Below, piece after piece: positions 15,141 through 22,643 of a stretch of DNA of 22,793 bases. The notes beneath the pieces are model-generated. The model ran no database searches. It was not told where the DNA came from and saw only the letters and a list, made by a program, of their open reading frames with translations. The stretch comes from Gp6-AA40 sp035711805. Lineage in GTDB: Bacteria > Acidobacteriota > Vicinamibacteria > Vicinamibacterales > UBA2999. The stretch spans positions 1-22,793 of the forward strand of contig DASTBV010000171.1 of the NCBI GenBank assembly GCA_035711805.1, given 5' to 3'. The position numbers and the translations under genes are program-made. Every line of letters starts with the position of its first letter. The first letter of the stretch is position 1.

Positions 15141-17051
15141 ATGCCGCAGGCCATCGATCCCGCGCTCAAAGCGGAACTCCTTACCGGGCTCTTTCAGCCC
15201 GCCATCACGACCTACAACCGCCTCGACGTGCGCGCCCGCCGTGAGGAGTTCGATCGCAGCTTGCGTGCGGAGGTCCGCGACCCGCTGTGGATGCTGTGCC
15301 GGCAGTGGCAATTCGGCGAGTTCAAAGGTGAAGACGGTGGTTCCGCGATCCAGGCAAAGGTTCAACTCGACACCACGTGCCTCAATCGATTCGCGGTCAA
15401 GACCGAAGATCCGACGGCTGACGGCGGCGAAACCTGGTTGCCGGCGACGGCCTATACCGATGCGTTGCCGCTCGAAACCAAGGTGGAACGCGAGCCCGTT
15501 CTCAGCGCCGGTCAGGACCGCCTGGCCGGGCACCTCGAACTGCGCATCCAGAGCGGGCGGCACTGGGTGCGGCTGTTGCGCCAGGACAACCTCGAGGGGT
15601 TGAAGCCGCTCTTCGTTCAGCGGTTTCCGTTTGCCGATCCCGCCGCGCTCGACGAGAACGATCCCGGCGAGGCACTGGAAAAAGCGCACATTCAGAGCGA
15701 AGCTGCGGCGTGGCAGATGCTGCAAGCGCTCCGCGGCCGGTTGCCCGACGGCGTGCAGATCCTCGAACTCGTCCTGCGCGGCAAGTTCGATGCGTGGGTT
15801 GATGACGAAGCGGCGCTTCCCGACGCCGGCGTGAAGAACCGCATCCGGCAGCTCGGTGCCGTGTATCGCGCCTGGTTCTTCCGCGTCTACAGCCAACCGG
15901 ACGCGGGTGTCGAAGACGCGTGGGCGCCCTCGTACCTCGAATATCAATTCGCAGTCTCGGCGCCCACCGAAGCCAGCAACACCACGCAGGGCGTGCTGCA
16001 GGCCGAGGGCTACCATCATGGTCATCTCGACTGGTACTCATTCGACGCGGCGCCGGAGCAACAACTGACCGACGTGAGCGGTGCGGTTTTTGAGGCTGGC
16101 TGCTTCAGGGCGGCGCCGCCGATCGGGTTCATCCCGACGCAGATCGAGTTCAACGGCATGCCCAACGTCCGGTGGTGGGCGTTCGAGGATCAGCGCACCG
16201 ATTTCGGTCGTCTGCGCGCCGGTACGACCGACCTCGCGCAGCTGATCCTCGCGGAGTTCGGGCTCGTCTACGGCACCGACTGGATGGTGCTGCCGTACAA
16301 CATCGAGGTTGGCTCACTCTGCGCCGTCAAAGGAATCGTCGTCACCGACGTGTTCGGCGTGCGGACGTTCGTTCGACCGGCGCTCGATGAAGGCGAACCG
16401 CGCCAGGCGTGGAGCCTGTACCGACTGGCCGTGGCTGGGAAAGCCGGCGAGATCGACCACCGCCTGTTCCTGCCGCCGGTGCTCGCGAAGGTTGAGGAAA
16501 GCCGGCCCGTCGAGAAGGTGTTGCTGGCACGAGACGAGATGGCGAACATGGTCTGGGGCGTCGAGCAAACCATTCCAGGCGTGCTCGGGTCTGGCGTCGA
16601 CGGCTTCGAAACTGCCTTGGCGCTTTCGAACTACTTCCGGCAGCAGAATCCTGAGACTGCGGTGGCGCCAACGGAGGAGCACCGCATCCAGTATCGACTC
16701 GGCACCAGCGTTCCGGAAAACTGGATTCCGTTCATCGCTCGGCACAAGCCTGGGTCCAATCGCGAGATCCGTCTGCAACGCGCGTCGATGCCGCGGCTGA
16801 CGGACCAGGTTATCGGTACACGCATCGAGCCGCGGGGGCGGATCCTGCGTCCGGGCCTCGACCACGTCGACAAGCAGCCGTATTTCGTTCATGAAGAAGA
16901 AGTGCCGCGCGCCGGCGCAATGATCACCAGTTCCTTCCAGCGCGCGCGCTGGTTCGATGGGCGCGTGTTCACATGGCTCGGTCGGCGTAAACAGACCGGG
17001 AAAGGCGAGGGCGGCAGCGGACTGCAGTTCGATCAGATCGTCAACAAGTAG
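15141..17051 (+). CDS. Conserved protein of unknown function (636 aa), last gene of the operon
   Basis: The protein has unusually dense conserved-looking motifs but no named domain that I recognise. RDPLWMLCRQWQFGEFKGED (46-65) sits near the N-terminus. In the middle are WWAFEDQRTDFGRLRAG and AEFGLVYGTDWMVLPY. Around residue 530 is VPENWIPFIARHKPGSNREI. The C-terminal 57 residues include PYFVHEEEVPRAG, FQRARWFDGRVFTWLGRRKQ and a final Gly-rich GKGEGGSGLQFD. From memory, near-identical strings occur in homologues encoded beside the 1679-aa-type protein, which argues for strong constraint. No signal peptide, membrane segment or catalytic triad is apparent. The Trp/Arg/Gly-rich motifs fit a structural or binding role, which is inference. 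It closes the operon, and no obvious rho-independent terminator follows. Confidence 0.72.
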   Translation: MPQAIDPALKAELLTGLFQPAITTYNRLDVRARREEFDRSLRAEVRDPLWMLCRQWQFGEFKGEDGGSAIQAKVQLDTTCLNRFAVKTEDPTADGGETWLPATAYTDALPLETKVEREPVLSAGQDRLAGHLELRIQSGRHWVRLLRQDNLEGLKPLFVQRFPFADPAALDENDPGEALEKAHIQSEAAAWQMLQALRGRLPDGVQILELVLRGKFDAWVDDEAALPDAGVKNRIRQLGAVYRAWFFRVYSQPDAGVEDAWAPSYLEYQFAVSAPTEASNTTQGVLQAEGYHHGHLDWYSFDAAPEQQLTDVSGAVFEAGCFRAAPPIGFIPTQIEFNGMPNVRWWAFEDQRTDFGRLRAGTTDLAQLILAEFGLVYGTDWMVLPYNIEVGSLCAVKGIVVTDVFGVRTFVRPALDEGEPRQAWSLYRLAVAGKAGEIDHRLFLPPVLAKVEESRPVEKVLLARDEMANMVWGVEQTIPGVLGSGVDGFETALALSNYFRQQNPETAVAPTEEHRIQYRLGTSVPENWIPFIARHKPGSNREIRLQRASMPRLTDQVIGTRIEPRGRILRPGLDHVDKQPYFVHEEEVPRAGAMITSSFQRARWFDGRVFTWLGRRKQTGKGEGGSGLQFDQIVNK

Positions 17052-17182
17052 CGCGATCGAAGCGATTCCAACTGAACTGACGTGCAGTCAACCTCGTAAC
17101 ACGGTCACTCCGGTGGCGAACTGCGCAACGGTCTGGCGGAAGGACGCAGAGTCCACCGAGTCCTCCACTCTGGTCGAAGGTC
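17052..17182. other. Convergent intergenic region between operon and amidase remnant
   Basis: These 131 nt separate the plus-strand operon from the minus-strand amidase remnant. The only structure I see is a 6-bp inverted repeat, CAGAGT (17147-17152) and ACTCTG (17167-17172), with a 14-nt loop and no T-run. It is too weak to call a terminator. Confidence 0.3.
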
Positions 17183-17943
17183 TCATGTCAGAACTGGACG
17201 CCGCTTGTGCCACTCGGTCGCCTGCTCATAGGCGTGGGCGAGCGCGAGAACTGCTGCCTCCGCGACCCGCGGGCCGGCGATCTGAAGTCCGACCGGGAGA
17301 CCCGCTGCCGTGAACCCGCACGGCACAGAAATCGCCGGCAGGCCGAAGTAACTGAAGTACGACGTGTTGCGGAATCCGGGGGCACCGCCTCCGGCGGCAA
17401 CCGGGGCGCCCGCCGGATCGGTGCGCCCAGCAGGTGGCGACGTCAGGCCCGGTCGCGGAATCAACGACGTGACGCTGTTGGTCGTGGGCATCACGACTAC
17501 GTCAATGGCGGTGAATGCCTTCGCGATGTCTCGCCTCGCGAGCTCGACTCGACGGAGACCGTGAACGTATGCATCGGCGGTACTCTTGGCGCCGCCGAGG
17601 ACGATACGGCGCGTCGCCTCCTGGTACAGCTCCGGCGTCTTCGTCACCCACGGCGCATGGTACGCATAAATCTCGGCGTTGGATACCGCGCCGAGTCCGG
17701 GGGACGCGGGTAATTGAACTCCGTCATCGTGACGAACGCGTTCAGCGATGGATTGTGGAGATCGATGCGCCGCAGGCAGGCCTCTGTCAATGCCAGCGCT
17801 GACACATCGCGCCGGCGAATCAGGTCGGACGCCTGCTTCACCGTCAGCGTCGCGAGGTCTCCGGCCTGGCTACCTGCGAATGATGGAGAAGCCGCGACAG
17901 CGAGACCGGTCAGCAGGAATTCACGGCGTGTCGGCTCGTACAA
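17183..17943 (-). pseudogene. Amidase-signature family gene with catalytic core deleted and frame broken
   Basis: Two pieces of one amidase lie in different frames. The N-terminal piece (17943 down to about 17720) has a twin-arginine signal, RREFLLTGLAVAASPSFAG, then the usual opening LTVKQASDLIRRRDVSALALTEACLRR (first 18 residues are the clearest part) and LNAFVT. It then switches to junk and stops at 17644-17646. The C-terminal piece, in another frame, reads from about 17725: AEIYAYHAPWVTKTPELYQ, then ARRDIAKAFTAIDVVVMPT and SYFGLPAISVPCGFTAAGLP, ending at 17183. Amidases of this family are about 500 residues. Only about 245 remain, and the whole Ser-cisSer-Lys core (the GGSSGG region) is missing. 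The start is TTG at 17943, backed by GAGGAAGGAA at 17950-17959, 30 nt after the dehydrogenase stop. Neither piece can be active. An assembly error is the alternative. Confidence 0.85.
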
Positions 17944-17949
17944 TGCCGG

Positions 17950-17959
17950 TTCCTTCCTC
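17950..17959 (-). promoter_or_regulatory. Strong ribosome binding site selecting a TTG start
   Basis: On the minus strand GAGGAAGGAA lies 6 nt before TTG at 17943. The frame is open from the stop at 17974-17976 and holds no ATG or GTG before the Tat signal, so this site fixes TTG as the former start of the amidase. Confidence 0.6.
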
Positions 17960-17973
17960 GTATCCGGGCAGTT

Positions 17974-19764
17974 TTAATTCGCGGGCAACGCGAAGACGAA
18001 CAGTGTGTTGCTCGCTCCGGGGCGCAGCTCCGGCGTCAGACCGTTCAATCCGCCGGTCGCCAATGAACCACCCGTGCTGACGGCGATGTACTGGCGGCCG
18101 CCGGACGCGTAGGCAATGGGATATCCAGTCACCGCCGAGCCGAGGTTGACCTCCCACAACACCTTGCCCGTCTCCTGGTCGAAGGCGCGAAACCGGCCGT
18201 TGGCGTCGCCGCCGAACAGCAGCCTGCCGCCGGTGGCGACGAGCGATGTCGTCGCGGCTCGCTGCTCGTACTTCCACATCGTCTTGCCGGTCTCGACCGA
18301 GATCGCGTGTACCGCCCCTACCCGGTCGCCGCTGCCTGCCGCGATCTGATTGCGGCTGCTGAACCCGTAGAGTGACGTGAGCGTCGGGCGGTCGATTTGC
18401 GACGTCATCGCCATGCAGGTGTTCTGCAACGGGAAGTACATCGTGTTGGTCAGCGGGCTATAGGCACCCGCCGGCCAGTTCTTCCCGCCATTCAGACCAG
18501 GGCACACCACCCGCGACTGACCGACCGCGGTGAAGATCATCTCGGGGTTGACCGTCACGGCCCCCGTCCCGCCGTCGATATCGGCGATCACGTTCTGCTC
18601 GATCGTCGGCTTCGCCCAGAGAAACTCCCCCGTCTGCCGATCGAGGGTGTAGACAATCCCGGTCTTCCCTGGAATCCCCGTCATCACGCGCCGCCGCTCG
18701 CCGTGGCGTAGCCGTGGATTGATCCACGGGACGTCACCATTCGGCGCCACGGCGGTATCGACGAGCAGGCGCTCGAACGGGTGATCCAGGTCCCAGTGAT
18801 CGATCGCATGCTGGTAGTACCAGGCGATTCGGCCAGTGTCGGCACGCAGCGCGAGCGTGGAGTTGTGATAGAGGTGCTTCTGTCCGTTGCCGCCGAGGGC
18901 GAACTTCGGCGCCGGCGACGTGACCGACGTGCCGACGTAGATCAGATCGAGCTCGGGGTCGTAGCTCGGAACCATCCATGTCCCGACGTGCCAGCGGTTG
19001 TCGAACGGCACGCCGCCCCACGTGTCATCGCCCGGCTCGCCCGGCATCGGAATGGTGCGTGTGCGCCACAGCTCCCTTCCCGTTCGCGCGTCGTGCGCGG
19101 TGACAACACACGCCTCCGGCCCACCCTTGGGCTCGCAGCCGCGGCCAGACACCACCCGGCCCCGCGCGACGATCGGACCCGACGTCTGCTGCGCCGCATT
19201 CTTCTGGTAATCGAGGATTCGAGTCTCCCAGACGAGCTTCCCCGTCGCCGCGTCGAGCGCGTAGACGAAATCGTCGGCGCTGGTGTCGATGATTGTCGAA
19301 CCGTAGATAGCGAGGTTTCGATTGATCGCCGGAAACGGCACGGCCTTGCCGATGTCGGCTGGCAGCTGCCGGCGATACTCCCACAGCAGGTCGCCCGTGG
19401 CGGCATCGATCGCGTGGACGATGTCCAGTGGATTGGGCATGAACATCACGCCGTCGTGCACGAGCGGGGTGCCTTCCTGGATCCCGGCGGTGAGTCCGCG
19501 GGACCAGACCAGCGCGAGGTTCCGCACGTTCGATCGGTTGATCTGATCGAGAGGGCTGTATCCCCGCGAGTCCAGGGTCCGCCGCCACATCAACCAATCC
19601 TCGGGCGGAGGTGCCTCAAGCATCGCGTCGGTGACCGGCGAGATCCGCCGCTGGGCCGCCGGATCGTGAACAGTCGCGGCCAGCATCACCGCGCTCATGA
19701 CGACGACCTGAACGATCGGCGGACGAATGGCGTATTCAGCGCAGCGTCGGGTACTTAATGCCAA
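17974..19764 (-). CDS. PQQ-dependent alcohol dehydrogenase-like beta-propeller protein, secreted
   Basis: The 596-residue protein belongs to the PQQ-dependent methanol/ethanol dehydrogenase-like family of periplasmic eight-bladed propellers. Tryptophan-docking motifs recur: AATGDLLWEYR (121-131), AATGKLVWETR (172-182), ARTGRELWRTR (226-236), DTGRIAWYYQHAIDHWDLDH (309-328), RQTGEFLWAK, ETGKTMWKYE and ETGKVLWEVN. Residues 1-38 give a signal peptide (IVQVVVMSAVMLAATV core). There is no CXXCH, so this is not a quinohemoprotein, and no vicinal Cys pair. The motif usually read ALDxDTG is ALRADTG here (R307), so the catalytic Asp seems replaced. The start is uncertain: TTG 19764 gives the full signal peptide and overlaps the upstream gene by 29 nt, while ATG 19698 would lose its charged n-region. 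It sits between an amidohydrolase and a dead amidase. Substrate is unknown. Confidence 0.85.
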   Translation of the reverse strand: MALSTRRCAEYAIRPPIVQVVVMSAVMLAATVHDPAAQRRISPVTDAMLEAPPPEDWLMWRRTLDSRGYSPLDQINRSNVRNLALVWSRGLTAGIQEGTPLVHDGVMFMPNPLDIVHAIDAATGDLLWEYRRQLPADIGKAVPFPAINRNLAIYGSTIIDTSADDFVYALDAATGKLVWETRILDYQKNAAQQTSGPIVARGRVVSGRGCEPKGGPEACVVTAHDARTGRELWRTRTIPMPGEPGDDTWGGVPFDNRWHVGTWMVPSYDPELDLIYVGTSVTSPAPKFALGGNGQKHLYHNSTLALRADTGRIAWYYQHAIDHWDLDHPFERLLVDTAVAPNGDVPWINPRLRHGERRRVMTGIPGKTGIVYTLDRQTGEFLWAKPTIEQNVIADIDGGTGAVTVNPEMIFTAVGQSRVVCPGLNGGKNWPAGAYSPLTNTMYFPLQNTCMAMTSQIDRPTLTSLYGFSSRNQIAAGSGDRVGAVHAISVETGKTMWKYEQRAATTSLVATGGRLLFGGDANGRFRAFDQETGKVLWEVNLGSAVTGYPIAYASGGRQYIAVSTGGSLATGGLNGLTPELRPGASNTLFVFALPAN

Positions 19765-21364
19765 GTTGGTCCAAGTAAGTCTTGTACTTCGTCGGGTCGT
19801 AATAGTACTTCCTCAGCTCCGGGCGATACTTCGCCATCGTCTCTTCGTTCAGCCAGATCGCGGGCGTGTCCTGCGGACGAATCAACGGCGTGTACTTGGC
19901 ATCCTTCGTCTGCACGTTGCGGAAGTAGTCCCACGCCTGCGACACGATTTCCGGCCGGGTCAGCACATCGAGCATGGTCATCGCCTGGACTTTCGCACCG
20001 GCCACAACGCCCTTGTGCGCGATGGGGGTGGCCATGGCGATCGCGTTGGCCCAGTTGTGCCCCGGACCGGCCTGGAAGTTCGCAGGGAAGTTCAGGCTCA
20101 CCGTCGGCACGTTCCACGAGATGTCGCCGATGTCGTCCGATCCTCCGCCGCGCTTCTCATCGTCGGGTATCGCCTCGCGGCCCCGAAGCTGGGGAATCTC
20201 GGTCGACAGTCCGATCTCCGGCACGTTCAGCTCACGCTGGACGCCTTTCGCCAAGGCGATATCAGCATCGGTCCACTTGGGGAGTCCGACGGTTTTGATG
20301 TTCGCGTACACCGTTTCCGCAAGGACCTTGTTCGTGTGAATCGGCCATGCTGAGCCGAGCACCCGCGACGAGACGCTCGTGTCGGTCATCAGGGCCGCGC
20401 CCTGAGCGATCTTGTCGGCCGTTTCCCACATGCGTTTGATATCGGGATACGAGGTTTCCCGCAGGTAGTACCAGACCGACGCGTTGCGCGGGACAACGTT
20501 CGGCTGATCGCCACCGTTGGTCACGACGTAGTGTGAGCGCTGCTGGATGCGCAGGTGCTCGCGGCGGAAATTCCAGCCGACGTTCATCAGTTCCACGGCG
20601 TCCATGGCGCTCCGCCCGCGCCATGGCGCCTGACCACTATGGGCCGATTCCCCCTGGAACGTGTACTCGACGGAGACGAGGCCGTTCCCGCCGCTGTCCC
20701 CCCAGTTCGTTGTCAGATTGGTGCCCACATGGTTGTAAAGGACGACGTCAACGTCTTTGAACACACCGGCGCGTACGTAATAGGCCTTGGTGGCAAGGAG
20801 TTCCTCGGCGACACCGGGCCACAGCACAAGCGTCCCGGGGAGCGTGTCGCGCTGCATGATGCGCTTGACCGCAATGGCGGCAACGATGTTGACGGGCACG
20901 CCGGAATTGTGGCCTTCGCCGTGACCTGGAGCGCCGTCGACGATTGGATCGCGGTAGGCCACGCCGGGTTTCTGCGATGCCTGCGGGATGCCGTCGATAT
21001 CGGACCCCAGTGCGATCACCGGCTTCCCGGAGCCGAAGCGAGCCGTCCACGCCGTCGGAATACCGGCGACGCCGCGCTGCACGGTGAATCCCTCACGCTC
21101 CAGAATGCCCGTGAGGTAACGCTGAGTCTCGAACTCCTGGAAACCGATCTCGCCGAAGCTGAAGACCGAATCGACCATCTGCTGCGCGAGGTCGTACAGT
21201 CCGTCGACGCTCGTCACGACTTCCTGCTTGTACGCGGCAAGCTTCGGCGGCATTGACGCGGCGGCAGCCGGCGCGACAGGTGGTGCGCTCTGTGTGGCGG
21301 GCGCGGCCGTCAACGCCAGCAATGCAACGGCAACAATCAGCAACGAGGCAGCCTGTCTGCGCAT
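19736..21364 (-). CDS. Secreted M20-family (AbgB-like) amidohydrolase
   Basis: The 542-residue zinc-peptidase-like protein resembles subunit B of p-aminobenzoyl-glutamate hydrolase and related M20D amidohydrolases, which cleave amide bonds. A Sec signal peptide covers about 1-26 (ASLLIVAVALLALTAAPATQ). Recognisable motifs are FGEIGFQEFET (70-80), ALGSDIDGIP (118-127), GHGEGHNSG (147-155), PGVAEELLATKAYYVRAG (183-200), the dimerisation-domain stretch GESAHSGQAPW (238-248), GGGSDDIGDISWNVP (406-420) and GPGHNWANA (433-441). In AbgB-type enzymes the third motif reads GHxCGH, so the Cys ligand is Glu150 here while the flanking His148 and His152 remain. A C-terminal extension of about 70 residues (PQDTPAIWLNEETMAKYRPE) is typical of the secreted versions. 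ATG 21364 follows GGAGGCG. It is the first gene of a three-gene minus-strand operon. Confidence 0.88.
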   Translation of the reverse strand: MRRQAASLLIVAVALLALTAAPATQSAPPVAPAAAASMPPKLAAYKQEVVTSVDGLYDLAQQMVDSVFSFGEIGFQEFETQRYLTGILEREGFTVQRGVAGIPTAWTARFGSGKPVIALGSDIDGIPQASQKPGVAYRDPIVDGAPGHGEGHNSGVPVNIVAAIAVKRIMQRDTLPGTLVLWPGVAEELLATKAYYVRAGVFKDVDVVLYNHVGTNLTTNWGDSGGNGLVSVEYTFQGESAHSGQAPWRGRSAMDAVELMNVGWNFRREHLRIQQRSHYVVTNGGDQPNVVPRNASVWYYLRETSYPDIKRMWETADKIAQGAALMTDTSVSSRVLGSAWPIHTNKVLAETVYANIKTVGLPKWTDADIALAKGVQRELNVPEIGLSTEIPQLRGREAIPDDEKRGGGSDDIGDISWNVPTVSLNFPANFQAGPGHNWANAIAMATPIAHKGVVAGAKVQAMTMLDVLTRPEIVSQAWDYFRNVQTKDAKYTPLIRPQDTPAIWLNEETMAKYRPELRKYYYDPTKYKTYLDQLGIKYPTLR

Positions 21365-21392
21365 CTCGCCTCCGGATTAGAAGTCGAACTGG

Positions 21393-21445
21393 GCGCTGAT
21401 CTTAACGAATCGGGAGAGCAAGACAAACAAACAGTCGATCAGCGC
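21393..21445. repeat. 9-bp inverted repeat flanking the divergent promoter
   Basis: GCGCTGATC (21393-21401) and its exact complement GATCAGCGC (21437-21445) lie 35 nt apart in the divergent region. The first arm overlaps the proposed -10 and start site of the amidohydrolase promoter. The second lies about 10 nt beyond its -35. The layout fits a spaced operator, though a chance match is possible. Confidence 0.35.
21399..21426 (-). promoter_or_regulatory. Probable promoter of the amidohydrolase operon
   Basis: On the minus strand TTGTCT (21426-21421) and TAAGAT (21404-21399) are separated by 16 nt. Each matches the sigma-70 consensus at 4 of 6 positions. The start of transcription would lie near 21392, giving a leader of about 28 nt that contains the GGAGGCG site before ATG 21364. 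The two arms of a 9-bp inverted repeat bracket this promoter. Confidence 0.35.
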
Positions 21446-21465
21446 TGCGCGGGAACGGAAACGGA

Positions 21466-21471
21466 TACAAT
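21466..21471 (+). promoter_or_regulatory. Possible -10 element of the DUF6152-like gene
   Basis: TACAAT matches TATAAT at 5 of 6 positions and lies 18 nt before ATG 21490. No good -35 is seen at 16-18 nt spacing, so it would need an activator or a different sigma factor. GGAGGAAG (21479-21486) is a strong ribosome binding site between it and the ATG. Confidence 0.3.
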
Positions 21472-21489
21472 TCGCCGCGGAGGAAGTGC

Positions 21490-21975
21490 ATGGCCAAGAC
21501 GCTTTGCGCCGCCAGCCTCATTGCACTGCTGTGCGGTGGGGTCTCCACGCCTGCTCATCACTCGGTCGCGGTGAATTTCGACAGTTCGCAGGCGCTCACG
21601 CTGACCGGCCGGATTACTGAGCTGGACATTCGAAACCCTCACTCGCAGATCACGCTCCAGGTCACCGAGCGCGACGGAACGGTGAAGGAGTGGTTCATCG
21701 AATGGTCCGACCGCAACGCGCTCGTTCGTCGCAAAGTACCCTTCCACCTGCTGCGCGTCGGTGACACGGTCACCATCAACGCCAGCCCGAGCCGGCGTCT
21801 GGACAACCTCGCCTATTTCCGCAGCGCGGTACTTCCGGACAAGAGCGTTCTGCGCGACTGCGGCTTCGACGCGTTTCGCCAGGCCATTGCCAAGGGCCAG
21901 TTCATCGAGTGCGAGCCGGGGCGGCCGTCGGGTGGTCCCTCCCCACCACAGAGTCAAGGGAGAGAACAGAGATGA
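21490..21975 (+). CDS. DUF6152-like small exported protein
   Basis: The 161-residue protein resembles the DUF6152 family of small secreted bacterial proteins of unknown function. A signal peptide covers 1-22 (TLCAASLIALLCGGVSTPA) and leaves a mature N-terminus HHSVAVNFD. The HHS triplet (23-25) right after cleavage, LTLTGRITELDIRNPHSQI (36-54) with its NPH, and VKEWFIEWSD (65-74) are the family pattern. A beta-barrel-like fold with a possible metal-binding HHS end is inference. Two Cys (124, 141) could form a disulfide, and the tail is Pro/Gly/Ser-rich. GGAGGAAG at 21479-21486 supports ATG 21490. The stop overlaps the start of the next gene (ATGA, 21972-21975), so the two exported proteins are made together. 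Confidence 0.82.
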   Translation: MAKTLCAASLIALLCGGVSTPAHHSVAVNFDSSQALTLTGRITELDIRNPHSQITLQVTERDGTVKEWFIEWSDRNALVRRKVPFHLLRVGDTVTINASPSRRLDNLAYFRSAVLPDKSVLRDCGFDAFRQAIAKGQFIECEPGRPSGGPSPPQSQGREQR

Positions 21976-22643
21976 AGCTCCTCACGATTCTCGCGATGCT
22001 CGTCTGCGTGATCTCGGGAGCAGACGCGCAGGGCAACCGCGCACAGTTGGACGGCGTGTGGATCCTGTCCGGATCGCCCACCATCGAGATGACGCTGACG
22101 TCGGCAGGCAAGGTGGCTCGCGCGCGCTACGACTACCTCAGGGACGACCCCGCGATGCAATGTATCCCGGCGAGCTTCACGCGCGTCATGCACACGCCGT
22201 CGCCGCCGATCGAAGTGCGTCAGCAAAAGAACGAGGTCCACATCAATTACGAATTCATGGACATCCGCCGTCGCGTGCCAATCGCGCCTGGCACTCCGCT
22301 CGCGAAGGCGCCCGTGTCTGTGCCCGCGCATCCGCACCTGGGACGTTCGATCGCGCGCTACGAAGGTGACGTGCTGGCAATTGAAACCATCGGGCAGCGA
22401 GCTGGCATCCTCGATACGCTCGGCGCGCCGGGACTGGTGCAGTCAGATCAGATGCGCACCGAGGAACGCTTCATCCCTGATGGCGATCGCATGCGCGTCG
22501 TCGTCACCCACCACGATCCCGTGTACTACGAGAAGCTCGTCGTAACCTATCCGTATCAGCGGCTGCCGGACGGCGAGATTCTCCCTTGGGACTGCACGCC
22601 TGAGGAAGCAAACTACAAACGCTTCAGAGAAAAAGAAAAATAG
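21972..22643 (+). CDS. Exported protein of unknown function, coupled to the DUF6152-like gene
   Basis: The 223-residue protein starts MKLLTILAMLVCVISGADAQ, a clear signal peptide with cleavage after ADA. The mature part begins with a DGVW motif (27-30) like those opening small acidobacterial and proteobacterial secreted proteins. It continues with DDPAMQCIPASFTRVMHTP (58-76), LGRSIARYEGDVLAIETIG (123-141), RTEERFIPDGDRMRVVVTHHDP (first 20 residues at 162-181) and LPWDCTPEEANY (204-215). Cys64 and Cys208 could pair. From memory, homologues often follow DUF6152 genes or form the repeat of longer hypothetical proteins. The biochemical role is unknown. ATG 21972 overlaps the previous stop by 4 nt and is preceded by GGGAGAGA. 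A longer frame from 21909 would bury the signal peptide. Confidence 0.8.
   Translation: MKLLTILAMLVCVISGADAQGNRAQLDGVWILSGSPTIEMTLTSAGKVARARYDYLRDDPAMQCIPASFTRVMHTPSPPIEVRQQKNEVHINYEFMDIRRRVPIAPGTPLAKAPVSVPAHPHLGRSIARYEGDVLAIETIGQRAGILDTLGAPGLVQSDQMRTEERFIPDGDRMRVVVTHHDPVYYEKLVVTYPYQRLPDGEILPWDCTPEEANYKRFREKEK

Noticed and set aside
1796..17051. Contractile injection system, phage tail or Tc-toxin locus
   Set aside because: No sheath, tube, baseplate, AAA+ ATPase, RHS or TcA-like motifs were seen, so the large proteins cannot be tied to those machines.
21909..21971. Upstream start of the last exported protein
   Set aside because: It would place 21 polar residues before a clear signal peptide. 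ATG 21972 has its own binding site and the ATGA overlap.
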